Virus record (IMG/VR): IMGVR_UViG_3300044837_000268
Span: 1-44,635 of that record
Reading direction: 5' to 3' (one strand)
Source of the DNA: a virus
Length of the DNA: 44,635 bases
The number at the start of each line of letters is the position of its first letter. Within the stretch, counting starts at the first letter, position 1. Both the position numbers and the translations under genes were made by a program. The notes under the pieces were generated by a model. It was not told the origin of the DNA, did not search any database, and was given only the letters and a program-made list of their open reading frames with translations. Below are positions 20,796-29,426 of this stretch, piece after piece.

Positions 20796-21994
20796 TACTC
20801 ACCCTCCGGGACCGTCCACGTCAGGGCTTCGCCCGAAAGACCGACCGAACTTATCTCCGGTGCGCAGGAGAGCTCAACGTCGAGCTGGCCTGATGGGCGC
20901 TCTATCACTTTCGCGTCGGTTGCTCGACCGGTTAGCTCAAGTGGTTCGTCGCTGCCCTCGTAGTAGACATTGCAGCCGATCGTGTCGCCGAGCCAGTAGT
21001 CGATCCCGAATCGAGGGGGCACGCCTTCCCCGGTCTCCCCCGCATACTGCTCCGGCGCCGCGGTAAAGCTGAAGTAAGGGGTCGGGAAGGCGCGTGCGGC
21101 GACGACGGCTTCCGCGTGTGCTTTCAGCGTCGCCAGTTCCTTCACGTCGTCTAGTTGCTCGCGCTCCTCGAAGGCGTTTTTGTACTCCGCGATCGAGCCG
21201 GCATGCTCGACGAGATAGGCTGGGTGCAGCGCCACCGGCGATTCTTCTTCGCCTTCTTCGTCGGCCGGCGCCCCCACGGCGATGAAGCGATTACAAATCT
21301 CCTCGCCACCTGGGGCATGACTGAAGGCGATTGCGTCCTCCGGGGCATTACGGAAGGTGAAAACCACGTCTTCGCTCTTGTCGGCGCCTTGCCGCGGGTA
21401 GTAGGTGTTGAAGAGGGCCAGCGTTCCGTCCGTCGCCAACGTTGGCTCCAGCTCGAAGTCCGGACCGCCGATCACCTGGCTCATCTCGATCAGTGCTTGA
21501 CCGACCTCCTTGCCCGGCGGGTAGGTGCGGTCGCGGTTGATCGACGGCGGGACGCTTCCTTTCGTAACGCCGTGTCCGACGAGGGCGCTGATCAGCGACC
21601 ACATAACCTGCCCTTGGTCGGTTGCTGCAAAGGCGACAGGGTTCCAGACTGCTCCAACCGCCGAGCGGGCCAACTTGCGTTCAAGCTGGAAGAGGGGATC
21701 GGAAGCATTGAGCCCGAGTTCCTGCGTCTTTGCATCGGCCTTGTCTTCGGGAATGATCACCCGGCCAATGAAGAGGGGCAACGAGCCGTCGGGCAGGTCG
21801 TCGTCCTTCAGCGTGATCCGCAGGACCGACTTGACGGCTTCGGCCAGCTCGCGCGCGCCGTCGTCAAGGCTGAGCGGGCAGAAGCCACGCCGCATCGCAT
21901 TGAGCCCAAGCTGCACCCAGCCACCGGGCTTTCGCTGGTCGAGCCGAGTGAGAACCGTCTGCTCAAGGTCGCAAAGCTCGAAGTCAAGGTGCAT
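20795..21994 (-). CDS. ReqiPepy6 gp37-like tail/baseplate protein
   Basis: 399 residues that resemble the siphovirus ReqiPepy6 gp37-like family of minor tail proteins: an N-terminal strand-rich domain (HLDFELCDLEQTVLTRLDQR), central FAATDQGQVMWSLISALV and PPGKEVGQALIEMSQVIGGP segments, a DVVFTFRNAPEDA piece, and a C-terminal FGIDYWLGDTIGCNVYYEG with ELTGRATDAKVIE. These proteins form the tail-tip hub in many actinophages. The ATG at 21994 lies 23 bases after late-promoter box L11, so it heads its own transcription unit, probably with a leaderless message. Confidence 0.75.
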   Translation of the reverse strand: MHLDFELCDLEQTVLTRLDQRKPGGWVQLGLNAMRRGFCPLSLDDGARELAEAVKSVLRITLKDDDLPDGSLPLFIGRVIIPEDKADAKTQELGLNASDPLFQLERKLARSAVGAVWNPVAFAATDQGQVMWSLISALVGHGVTKGSVPPSINRDRTYPPGKEVGQALIEMSQVIGGPDFELEPTLATDGTLALFNTYYPRQGADKSEDVVFTFRNAPEDAIAFSHAPGGEEICNRFIAVGAPADEEGEEESPVALHPAYLVEHAGSIAEYKNAFEEREQLDDVKELATLKAHAEAVVAARAFPTPYFSFTAAPEQYAGETGEGVPPRFGIDYWLGDTIGCNVYYEGSDEPLELTGRATDAKVIERPSGQLDVELSCAPEISSVGLSGEALTWTVPEGE

Positions 21995-22000
21995 GCCTCC

Positions 22001-22026
22001 AGCCTGCTGACTGGGGGCGTTGACCC
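22001..22026 (-). promoter_or_regulatory. Late promoter L11 (tail-tip genes)
   Basis: Box GGGTCAACG at 22018-22026, 11 bases, then CAGGCT at 22001-22006; ATG of the gp37-like gene at 21994. Confidence 0.72.
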
Positions 22027-22030
22027 AGCG

Positions 22031-22390
22031 TCAGTAGCAGAGGAAATCTTCGGTGCGCACCCGAACCGCACCCGACAGCGCCTTGGTTGCGACCAAACTC
22101 ACGGAGCAGGATTCGGTCGTCGGCTCGTCGACACTATGACCGGTCACAGGATCGTATCCGCAGCCATGACAGCCGGTCGGGTTAATTCGGTCCCACTCTG
22201 CGCGGCCCGAGTAGGCGAGGGGCTTCACATGAAACATCGACGTAATCTGGGTCCGAGCGCCGGCAAAGGCGTCCGCCTTCACTTGGATCGCGCGCTTGGC
22301 CACAGGATAGGAGAGGGTCGATGACTTGGCGGTGGCGCCGGTGACGCCAAAGGAAAAGACGAGAGCAGCGAGGAGGGAGACGCGCTTCAT
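22031..22390 (-). CDS. Secreted cysteine-containing protein
   Basis: 119 residues with a clear signal peptide (MKRVSLLAALVFSFGVTGAT, cleavage near Ala-Thr-Ala 19-21). The mature part is small and has four cysteines (GCHGCGYD, ESCSV, DFLCY) that could form two disulphides. A secreted protein in the tail module is unusual for a virion gene, so it may be a moron acting at the host surface, for example against superinfection. The ATG at 22390 is chosen since it starts the signal peptide; the frame extends ten codons upstream. No family recognised. Confidence 0.65.
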   Translation of the reverse strand: MKRVSLLAALVFSFGVTGATAKSSTLSYPVAKRAIQVKADAFAGARTQITSMFHVKPLAYSGRAEWDRINPTGCHGCGYDPVTGHSVDEPTTESCSVSLVATKALSGAVRVRTEDFLCY

Positions 22391-22429
22391 CGGCCACAAC
22401 GCTACACAAATTCGCGCCATTCGTGTCGC

Positions 22430-23287
22430 CTAGTGGTAGCCCTTCTCCCAGCGCAAGGTCGCCGTGGCAGCATACGCGACGATCGGCCGGTAATAGACGG
22501 TGATCGGCATGGCGTCGACCCGCGCTATCTCGCCGGCATTGCCATTGAAGTTGGCGACCGCCAGCGCTGCCCCGAAGGTGGCCCCCTCAACGTTGGCTTT
22601 GCTCAGGCCGACCACGCCCCACAGGTCAGTGGGACCGCCATATGCAACGTCTTCCTCCACTTCCGTCCAGTAGGCCGCCGACGACCTGTTGGTGGCCTGC
22701 ACCGCGTTTCCTATGACCAACTTGACTTCTGCATCTTTCACAGAGGTTTTACCTACCGCCATGCCCCGCTGTGGGGTGAATACGACACCCTTTATTTCTA
22801 CTGACGCAGGCAGGGCGAATCCGTAGCCAGTTGCCTTCAGGCGATGCGAAAGTCCGGCGAGCGGCAGGGTACAGGTGGTCCGCACGTTGTCGGCCACTTT
22901 GGCGTTGGCGGGAGTAGCCCACGCTGGTGCGGTTCCTTCGTTAGTCGCGTCATCAACTACCGTGCCGGGCGATTTCGTTTGCGATTCTACGGCTGCCAAA
23001 GCCTGGATCTTCACGACGTTAGGACCGCCTATCAGCGGCTCGGGCACCCAAAGCTGATTGTTTACCGGGTCCAGCAGCCCCGACCTATCGGCCCCTTTCT
23101 GGTCCCTGATGGTTCGGTTGACAAAGTCGAGCGTCAGGTCGTCGCCATTCCAGGCAGCCGGAAGATTGAGCGCCAGCGACTTCGAGGTCGACTGGTTGGT
23201 GATGATCACCGTGATCGCCTTTGCCTGCACCGGCAGCGCCAGGTCGAGAACCGGGCCACGCGAGTTGGAAGGGATCGAGATAGGCAT
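22430..23287 (-). CDS. Minor tail protein
   Basis: 285 residues, beta-rich. The N-terminal part (AKAITVIITNQSTSKSLALN and DDLTLDFVNRTIRDQKG) resembles the C-terminal distal-tail domain of siphophages, and the C-terminal half contains a carbohydrate-binding or galectin-like strand series (VEIKGVVFTPQRGMAVGKTS, VKLVIGNAVQATNRSS, ATATLRWEKGY). Its ATG overlaps the upstream stop (ATGA region at 23287). By order, it follows the distal tail protein and precedes the tail-tip hub, so a tail-tip role is likely. Confidence 0.68.
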   Translation of the reverse strand: MPISIPSNSRGPVLDLALPVQAKAITVIITNQSTSKSLALNLPAAWNGDDLTLDFVNRTIRDQKGADRSGLLDPVNNQLWVPEPLIGGPNVVKIQALAAVESQTKSPGTVVDDATNEGTAPAWATPANAKVADNVRTTCTLPLAGLSHRLKATGYGFALPASVEIKGVVFTPQRGMAVGKTSVKDAEVKLVIGNAVQATNRSSAAYWTEVEEDVAYGGPTDLWGVVGLSKANVEGATFGAALAVANFNGNAGEIARVDAMPITVYYRPIVAYAATATLRWEKGYH

Positions 23288-23865
23288 CAGGTGAATTCGT
23301 ACGTTATGCCGGTGGTCACGGTCGTGGCAGTACCGCTGAGCAGCGCGTTGGCGTCGAAGTGCCGCCCGTCCCCCATCACCAGCCCGATGACAAATGGGCG
23401 GTTGTAGTTCTTCTTACCCTGCTGCTCGGGCACCGTGGCTAGTACTGAGCGGGCTTCGAAGAACACCGGAGGATCTTCCGCAAACTCGTCGTTATCGGGG
23501 TGCCAGGAGCAGTCCATGCGACCTTCCGCGTCGACCTCGGCGAAGCCAGCCGCAAGGAGGTCACGAGCTTGGCGCAGCTCGCGCAGAGTCCGCGCCATCA
23601 CAGTGCCCTCGAAGGTGACCGACTTCTCCCGACGTTTCGAGGGGCGTGCGATCGAGCCTGGCGCACCGACCCGAGCGTCCCGGTTATCTTCCGCCGCGGC
23701 GAGATCGTGTAGCCCGCTGATCCGTTCGACTTTGAACCACGGCCAGACCTCGTCACTTTTTGGTTCTTCGCCGAGCGCGCCTTTGGTGCGTTGGTTGAGA
23801 ACGATGGCGACTTCTTCAGCGCCGGGTGGCGTCCATTGGAAGATCCCCTCGAGGCCCGGCAGCAT
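23287..23865 (-). CDS. Distal tail protein-like
   Basis: 192 residues. The N-terminus (GIFQWTPPGAEEVAIVLNQR) and the region PSKRREKSVTFEGTVMART with RELRQARDLLAAGFAEVDAE match the N-terminal barrel of phage distal tail (Dit) proteins, and a strand-rich C-terminus follows (NYNRPFVIGLVMGDGRHFDA). It lies directly downstream of the tape measure gene and overlaps it by one base, the standard position of Dit in siphophages. Dit forms the hexameric ring at the tail end. Confidence 0.72.
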   Translation of the reverse strand: MLPGLEGIFQWTPPGAEEVAIVLNQRTKGALGEEPKSDEVWPWFKVERISGLHDLAAAEDNRDARVGAPGSIARPSKRREKSVTFEGTVMARTLRELRQARDLLAAGFAEVDAEGRMDCSWHPDNDEFAEDPPVFFEARSVLATVPEQQGKKNYNRPFVIGLVMGDGRHFDANALLSGTATTVTTGITYEFT

Positions 23866-26800
23866 CAGCCGACTCCCCCACGGTTGCGCAGTTCGGCGTC
23901 GAGTAAGGCGAGCGCCATCTGCGGGTCGGCGATCGTCCCCGGCGGCGACTGAATCGTCGTGTGGAACTGGCGCTGGTCGGCCCCAGCACCGTCGGCCATC
24001 ATCGCCGGCACCCGAAGATCCGGCACGCTGATTGCCGCCGAGAGCCCATCGCTGAGTACACGGGAGAGATCCGGTGCCGCTTCTTCGATCCCGCGGGCGA
24101 AGTTGCCGATCAGCGCGCGGCCTCGCTCTGGCAGGCCGCGTAGAGGCGAGCGGGGGTCCTTTGGTTCGGAGCCGGGCAGAAGGCCCGTCACCTTGTCGAC
24201 CGCGCCCTTGACGGTGTTGTAAAGAGACTCGACCTTTGACTTGAACCCGTCGATCAGGTTGTCGATGAGCGCTACGCCGGCCTTATAGAAGGCGTCGGCG
24301 GCGTTAGCGAGGTAGCTCACCATCCCGTTCACGGCGTTGACGACCGCTTGCTTGGCCTCGTTCAGTGCGTTGGCAATTGCCTGCCGGACGTCGTTGAAGA
24401 TGTTGGCCGCTGCCTCCCGGATCGTCTGCCAGGTATTGGTGAGGAGCTCACGCATGGCTTGAGCGGCGTTTGCTGCAGCCTCACGCGCCGCCTGCATGGC
24501 GTTGGCAATCGCCGTGCGCACGCCGCCGAAGATATTGCCCGCGGCGTCGCGAAGCGCCTCCCATGCGCCAGTCGCCACATCCCGCATCCCGCGCACGGCG
24601 GCGGCGAGGGCATCGCGGGCTCCCTGCATCGCCCTCGAGATAGCCTCCCGCGCACCGTTGAAGGCGTCGCCGGCCTTCTGCCGGATCGCGTTCCAAGCGT
24701 TCGACGCCGCCTCGCGCATCGTCGACACCGCTGCGCCCACCGCCTCTCTCGCCGCACCGAACGTACTGGCCGCCTTCTCGCGAATCGCATCCCACGCTCC
24801 CGCTGCGGCGTCTCGCATCGTCGACACGGCGCCAACGACCGCATCGCGGGCGGTGGAGAAGGCTCCGCCCACCACGTCCTTAATCGTCGTCGCCGCCCCT
24901 GAAATGAAGCCCGGAAGCTTGGAGAATGCGCTGGCCGCCGCGCCCACTGCCTGCGCCAGAAGGCCCAGGCCGCCGAAGCTGCCGAGGAATTCGCGCGCCG
25001 ACGCCGGGATTTTCGTCAGCGCGGCGAGCACCCGGTTGATGATGTCCACCAGCGCCCCGAACCCGCGCACGATCGGCGCCAAAACCGGGGCCATCACCTG
25101 CGTGAACAGCAGTGCGGTGACGACCAGCTTGCCGAACAGCGAAGTCACCGCGTCGACTAGCGGCCGGATGTCCTCGAAGAATCGTTTGATCGCCTCCTGC
25201 CCCTTAGCGGAGCGGGCCCACTCCGCTAGCTTGTCCGCGCCGCGGGCCAGCGAGTCGACTAGGGATTGTCCGGCCTTGGCCGTCTCCCCACCGAACACTG
25301 CCAACATCACGCCGCCGATCGCACGAGCGAGGTTGAGCCAGGACCGCAGGTGGTCGACGAGTCCGCCTATGGAGTCGCGCAAGCCGCCGACGTCGTCGGT
25401 GCGATCGGCGATGCCCTTCAGGAAGTCCCGAACTTTGCGCAACCCGTCGATCAGGAACGGCATTGAGGCAAGTGCGATGTTCCGCAGGATCTCCGCGAGT
25501 GAGCCGAAGGACTCGCCAACGAGCTTGGTCACGGATGCGCTGGAGCGGGTGAAGGACTTGAGCGCGTGGGACCACTCCGGACCTGCCAATGCCTTGCCGG
25601 CAGACGCAGCTAAGCCACCAATAACCTCGCCGACGCGGGTGAGGGCCGGTCGCAGTTCACCTAGCAGCGGGATGATCGAGCGCAAGCCGCGTTGCATGCC
25701 TTCCAGCACAGCCGTCGTCGCTGGCTTGAAGGCATGCTCAAGCGCAGCTTTCACGTCCAGCAGCGTTTCGCCGAATTCGCGGTCCAGCCCGCTCAATTCG
25801 TTTAGCGCGGCGCCGTAACCGCCGCCGCCACCTCCCCCGCCGCCGGCCACCTGGGCGCCTTTCTCCAGCGCTTTGTTGGATTCCCGGACGGCCTGCGCAA
25901 GCTGTTGGTGAGCATCTCGCAGGCTCTCGGCGGCGGAGATGACCGTCGCGTTGTCGCGAACACCATCCTTTTGCAACCTCGCCAAATCAGCGGCAGCGGC
26001 AATGACTTCGCGCTGCCCCTTGGCCGAGATCCGCGATGCTTCAGCCTGTGCCCTCGCAACCGCCTGCTCGGCAGCGTCGACGCTTTTCAGCGCTTCGACA
26101 TAGCCCTCGTAGGCTTTCACGCCCTTGACGACGAACTCGTTGACAAGCGCCTGTGCGTCGGCGACCATTTCCGTCGCTCGGCTCACGCCAGTGTGAGCAT
26201 CGGCAAGCGAGTTGTCGGCGTCGGCAAGCCCTTCGGTGGCGTCATGCAAGTTGTTGGTGGCCTTGGCGACGGACAGTTGGCTCTCCTGGAGCCCGCGCGC
26301 GGCGTCAGAGACCTTCTCGATCTGCGCAGGCGTAGCGGCAACGCCAAACGACGCGAGGAGAGAGCCGAGATCGAGCGTGGCCAGATCGGCCGTCGAGAGT
26401 TCGGCGAGGACCTTCTGCAGCGCTTCGCCGGAGAGGCCGAGGCTTTCGAGCGTTTTCTTGGTCTCGCCCTGGCGTTCCTCCAGGGTGTCTTCGGCGTCAA
26501 GCAGGCCCAGCGAAGCATCGGTCTGGGCAAGCCTCGCATCCCGGACACCGCGTTCGGCTTCGCGCACTTCGAGGACCGCATCCCGTAGATCCCGCTGAGA
26601 ATCGGCGAGGTCGTTGACCGCTTCGCGTTGAGCCTTCGCCGCCTCCCCTTCTTCGCGAGCGGCAATCTGTTTGGCATCGGCGAGTTCGGCGACCGAACGC
26701 TTGATTTCGCGTTGCGCCTCCTTCGTCGCCCTCGCGGCCTCGGCTTCGACCTGGCGAACCTGCTGGGCGGCTTCGCGGATCTCCTTCCAGGCTTGCTTGA

Positions 26801-27779
26801 CGGCCTCCTTGTAGTTGCGGGTCGCGGTGGTCAGACCCTCGCGCGCGTCGCGAACTGCCAGGGTTGCTTTGTACTCGCGTTCGTGCGCCTCGGCGAGCTT
26901 GCGCGAGTGCTTCCCCGCCTCCTCCGTGATGCCGCCCAGTCGTGCGGTGGAGCCAGCGGCGCTCGAGGCAGCGGCTCCCGCACCCGACGTGGCGCTGGAG
27001 AGCGTGCCCATAATCCCGGAGACGCGGACGCCTGCGGCACCGACGACGCCGAGCGCCGGTCCCATGGCGGCGCCGAGCGCCACCGCGAGCGCCCCGGCTG
27101 CCGCTGCGGCGGCTCCGAGCGAGGCCGCCAGCGCGCCGAGGGTGGCAATAAGCGAGACGATCACCGGCACAAGAGCCGCGGCCGCGGCAAGCAGCGCCTG
27201 AAATCCGCCGCCTGCGGAGCCCAGAGACGACGAGAGACCGCCCAGACTGCCCCCGGCGCCGCTGGCGGCCGACTCCACCGACTTGAGCGGCGTGCTCGCA
27301 TTCTCGGCGGCATCCGCCACACCACCCAACGCCCTCTGCAGGGTCAGCGCGCGCTCGGCAACCCCGCGGCGCACATCGACGTCGACCGTGACCTGCTTGC
27401 GGTCAATCGCATCCAAGCGTTTGTCGAGCGCCTGCAGGGCTAGGAGCGCTTTCGCGACTTTCGCGTTGACCTCAGGGGTCGCGCGCTCCCGGTCGACACG
27501 CTCGAGGTCGCGGCGCAGCTCGTCGAGCTTCGCGCCGGCGCCGATCGTGTCGATGTCCACGTCGGCGGTCGCGCTCTGAGCCGCGAACTCAGCCAAGTGG
27601 CGCTGCGCCTCTCGCAGCTTGCGGTCGACCTGGCGGTCGTTGATGTCCAGCGTGGCTTCAGCCTCGGTGGCCGCGAGTTTCGCCAGCTTGGCGCGCAACT
27701 CGTCAATGGTGCGTTCGCCGTCGTCGCCGTCACCCAGGACGCGCAATACGGTCTCGTGGATGGAAGCGCTGGCGGCCAT
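23865..27779 (-). CDS. Tail tape measure protein
   Basis: 1304 residues. An N-terminal region of charged helical coils (DELRAKLAKLAATEAEATLD) is followed by several hydrophobic segments around 200-275 (LVPVIVSLIATLGALAASLG ... LAVALGAAMGPALGVVG), a long coiled coil, and a C-terminal series of about 33-residue repeats with a conserved Trp (MRDAAAGAWDAIREKA, MREAASNAWNAIRQKA, MRDVATGAWEALRDAA). Length and composition define tape measure proteins; at roughly 1.5 A per residue the tail would be near 195 nm. The start is ATG 27779 (GGAG eight bases upstream), after the stop of the frameshifted chaperone, not the upstream in-frame codon. Confidence 0.93.
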   Translation of the reverse strand: MAASASIHETVLRVLGDGDDGERTIDELRAKLAKLAATEAEATLDINDRQVDRKLREAQRHLAEFAAQSATADVDIDTIGAGAKLDELRRDLERVDRERATPEVNAKVAKALLALQALDKRLDAIDRKQVTVDVDVRRGVAERALTLQRALGGVADAAENASTPLKSVESAASGAGGSLGGLSSSLGSAGGGFQALLAAAAALVPVIVSLIATLGALAASLGAAAAAAGALAVALGAAMGPALGVVGAAGVRVSGIMGTLSSATSGAGAAASSAAGSTARLGGITEEAGKHSRKLAEAHEREYKATLAVRDAREGLTTATRNYKEAVKQAWKEIREAAQQVRQVEAEAARATKEAQREIKRSVAELADAKQIAAREEGEAAKAQREAVNDLADSQRDLRDAVLEVREAERGVRDARLAQTDASLGLLDAEDTLEERQGETKKTLESLGLSGEALQKVLAELSTADLATLDLGSLLASFGVAATPAQIEKVSDAARGLQESQLSVAKATNNLHDATEGLADADNSLADAHTGVSRATEMVADAQALVNEFVVKGVKAYEGYVEALKSVDAAEQAVARAQAEASRISAKGQREVIAAAADLARLQKDGVRDNATVISAAESLRDAHQQLAQAVRESNKALEKGAQVAGGGGGGGGGYGAALNELSGLDREFGETLLDVKAALEHAFKPATTAVLEGMQRGLRSIIPLLGELRPALTRVGEVIGGLAASAGKALAGPEWSHALKSFTRSSASVTKLVGESFGSLAEILRNIALASMPFLIDGLRKVRDFLKGIADRTDDVGGLRDSIGGLVDHLRSWLNLARAIGGVMLAVFGGETAKAGQSLVDSLARGADKLAEWARSAKGQEAIKRFFEDIRPLVDAVTSLFGKLVVTALLFTQVMAPVLAPIVRGFGALVDIINRVLAALTKIPASAREFLGSFGGLGLLAQAVGAAASAFSKLPGFISGAATTIKDVVGGAFSTARDAVVGAVSTMRDAAAGAWDAIREKAASTFGAAREAVGAAVSTMREAASNAWNAIRQKAGDAFNGAREAISRAMQGARDALAAAVRGMRDVATGAWEALRDAAGNIFGGVRTAIANAMQAAREAAANAAQAMRELLTNTWQTIREAAANIFNDVRQAIANALNEAKQAVVNAVNGMVSYLANAADAFYKAGVALIDNLIDGFKSKVESLYNTVKGAVDKVTGLLPGSEPKDPRSPLRGLPERGRALIGNFARGIEEAAPDLSRVLSDGLSAAISVPDLRVPAMMADGAGADQRQFHTTIQSPPGTIADPQMALALLDAELRNRGGVG

Positions 27780-27781
27780 GC

Positions 27782-28476
27782 CTACTCCGAATCTCCCGAT
27801 CCGCTTCGTTGACCCCCGCCCTTCGTCCACCACTTGCCAGCCGGTTCATCGGCGGGCGTGTCGCGACGCTTCTTGAAAAGGTCTGGGAGCTTGTCGGGGG
27901 CGTTGACTGCGGTGGCGAAGACGATCGCCTGAAAGCGGGTCTCAGCTAGGCGGCGATGCTCTCGGGCGTCGAGGAGGGTGAGGAGTCGGGGGAGGGTGAG
28001 TCCTCGCTCGACACCGAGGTTGGGGGAGTCGTCGAAGAAGTCGTCGAGTCCGCACCATCGTTCGTGGATGGCGAGCTCAGCGAGCGATCCAAGGAGAAGG
28101 TCAGGGCTTCTCGCTGCACGATCGTCTGCAGCCCCTCGGCCCCCAGCAGAGATTTTCCCAGGCGCACCAGCCTGTCTGCGCCATTCACGCGGTAGACGGC
28201 CTCGATCGCGTCGAGGAGCTGCGGGAGAGTCGCTTCGGTTTGCAGTGCTGCTGCCTCATCCTCCTGTTCGCCCAGCAGGTCGGGAAGCGATGCAACGTCC
28301 GGAATGAACGTTTGCAGCACGTCATAGAGCTGCGTTCCGATCTCGCCGTCGATCTGGTCTGGCGACTCGTTGAGCTGGATGAGCTTCGCCAGCTTGCGCC
28401 GGATGCGGCCGATGCCCTGCGGGACGAGGGTGTGAGTGCGCGCCCCGAGATGGATCGTGGTCGGGTCGTCGCTCAC
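27782..28476 (-). CDS. Tail assembly chaperone, -1 frameshift long form (GT-like)
   Basis: A -1 ribosomal frameshift at GGGAAAA (28153-28159) would join the first 107 or so residues of the shorter chaperone to an open -1 frame that continues to a TAG at 27782, two bases before the tape measure ATG. The extension reads as a convincing protein (PDLLLGSLAELAIHERWCGL, GLTLPRLLTLLDAREHRRL, NAPDKLPDLFKKR). The total of 695 bases plus one re-read base gives 231 residues. This is the lambda G/GT arrangement that chaperones the tape measure during tail assembly. Confidence 0.85.
27790..27815 (-). promoter_or_regulatory. Late promoter L10 (tape measure)
   Basis: Box GGGTCAACG at 27807-27815, 11 bases, then GAGATT at 27790-27795, inside the 3' end of the chaperone extension; ATG 27779 is 27 bases after the box. 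Confidence 0.65.
27946..28476 (-). CDS. Tail assembly chaperone, short form (G-like)
   Basis: 176 residues in the zero frame. The N-terminal domain (IHLGARTHTLVPQGIGRIRR, LAKLIQLNESPDQIDGEIGT, QLYDVLQTFIPDVASLPDL) is that of tail assembly chaperones; the end after the slippery site becomes Ser/Thr/Pro-rich and low in complexity (TSSTTPPTSVSSEDSPSPD), as expected where the real pressure is on the other frame. It lies between the major tail protein and tape measure genes and starts overlapping the former's stop. Confidence 0.85.
   Translation of the reverse strand: MSDDPTTIHLGARTHTLVPQGIGRIRRKLAKLIQLNESPDQIDGEIGTQLYDVLQTFIPDVASLPDLLGEQEDEAAALQTEATLPQLLDAIEAVYRVNGADRLVRLGKSLLGAEGLQTIVQREALTFSLDRSLSSPSTNDGADSTTSSTTPPTSVSSEDSPSPDSSPSSTPESIAA
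28153..28159 (-). promoter_or_regulatory. Slippery heptamer GGGAAAA (-1 frameshift)
   Basis: Read in the zero frame as CTG GGA AAA TCT, it fits X XXY YYZ exactly (G GGA AAA). After a -1 slip the frame stays open to 27782. No clear pseudoknot was identified downstream, though the next bases (GGGGGCCGAGGGG) could pair. Confidence 0.8.
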
Positions 28477-29150
28477 GGAGCTTCGATCGTGCCGGCGCTC
28501 TCGAAGATCCAGCCACCGAAAGCTTTTTCACCCGGTTCGCCGGGCTCTGGGAAGCCTTCGAGGGTGAGGGGAGCGCTCATCAGGTTGCCCTTGGAGACCT
28601 CGATCTCAGAGTCGTCGGCGCTGATCTGGCAGCGGTTGAGGACCACGGCGACAAGACGGCCACGTTCGGTGTTGTCGGGCTCTTTCACGACCCCCGACTG
28701 TTTCTTGCGCTGGGCAATTAACACGATGCGGTACTGATCGAACTCGGTTACCGATCCGATCGGAACGCGCTCTTGTGCCGAGCTGCCTTTCGCTTTTGCG
28801 ATGGTTTCAGTCGCGATTGAGGTGCCCTCAACGATTTTCATATTGACCGGGTCAATCTCGGCGACGTTCAGGGAGATCGAGCGGTTCACGTCGGTGATGT
28901 CCGTGAAGATCGCGCCCGAGGACTGCTCAATGCCCAGGCTCTCGGTCTCGAAGCCGCGGCTGTAGCTAGCGCCATCGCCTTCGGGGGCGGCGCCAAAGTC
29001 AACCCAATCGCCGACCGGTTTATAGAACCCGTCTTCGTTGATCAGCTCAACGATGTCGTGAAGTTTTTTCGGGACTGACTCCGATACAGGCGCGTACAGA
29101 ACCCGCGCCGGCCCGACGCCGAGTTTGGTGATGTCGTAGACGGAAGGCAT
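28473..29150 (-). CDS. Major tail protein
   Basis: 225 residues beginning PSVYDITKLGVGPARVLYAP, with the typical tail-tube start (a V/I-rich strand after YDI) and later strands (DINRSISLNVAEIDPVNMK-type segment and RIVLIAQRKKQSGVVKE). It is located between the tail terminator genes and the assembly chaperones, the conserved place for the tail tube gene. A GAGGAG ribosome-binding site is present, and late promoter L9 with its TACCTT element lies just upstream, fitting a protein needed in hundreds of copies. Confidence 0.82.
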   Translation of the reverse strand: MPSVYDITKLGVGPARVLYAPVSESVPKKLHDIVELINEDGFYKPVGDWVDFGAAPEGDGASYSRGFETESLGIEQSSGAIFTDITDVNRSISLNVAEIDPVNMKIVEGTSIATETIAKAKGSSAQERVPIGSVTEFDQYRIVLIAQRKKQSGVVKEPDNTERGRLVAVVLNRCQISADDSEIEVSKGNLMSAPLTLEGFPEPGEPGEKAFGGWIFESAGTIEAP

Positions 29151-29153
29151 TAG

Positions 29154-29426
29154 CTACTCCTCAAGGTAGGTGGCCGTGGCGTTGACCCCTTCGGGGTCGT
29201 CCTGGTCGGTGGTCAGCGCCTCGTCGGCCTGGCCGTCCTGGTCAGCCGTGACCTCGATCTCGTCGGCGAGCTCAAACTTGTGGTCCTCAATCTCCAGCAG
29301 TTGCTCCGCGAAATCCTCGGAGACCGTCACGGTTGCGCCGCGGGCGAACTCGTGCCAGGTACCCACCTCGTCGGCGCTGTGGTAAGCCCCAGCCGGGCCG
29401 TGGTAAGTGACGGCGATCTCGTTCAC
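29154..29426 (-). CDS. Small acidic hypothetical tail-region protein
   Basis: 90 residues, acidic with beta-strand character (NEIAVTYHGPAGAYHSADEV, RGATVTVSEDFAEQLLEIED) ending in a Glu/Asp-rich tail. Such short proteins between the tail terminator and the tail tube gene are common in actinophages. It overlaps the upstream gene by four bases. The last codons encode the L9 box (GVNA). Function not known. Confidence 0.68.
   Translation of the reverse strand: MNEIAVTYHGPAGAYHSADEVGTWHEFARGATVTVSEDFAEQLLEIEDHKFELADEIEVTADQDGQADEALTTDQDDPEGVNATATYLEE
29163..29188 (-). promoter_or_regulatory. Late promoter L9 (major tail protein)
   Basis: Box GGGTCAACG at 29180-29188, 11 bases, then TACCTT at 29163-29168, both within the preceding gene; major tail protein ATG at 29150 with its own GAGGAG site. 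Confidence 0.72.

Noticed and set aside
27461-27470. Near matches to the late box (27461, 26607, 24325, 27900, 4244, 43532)
   Set aside because: Each lacks the A/T-positioned hexamer at 11-12 bases and any nearby start; one is in host dnaG. They look like chance coding matches.
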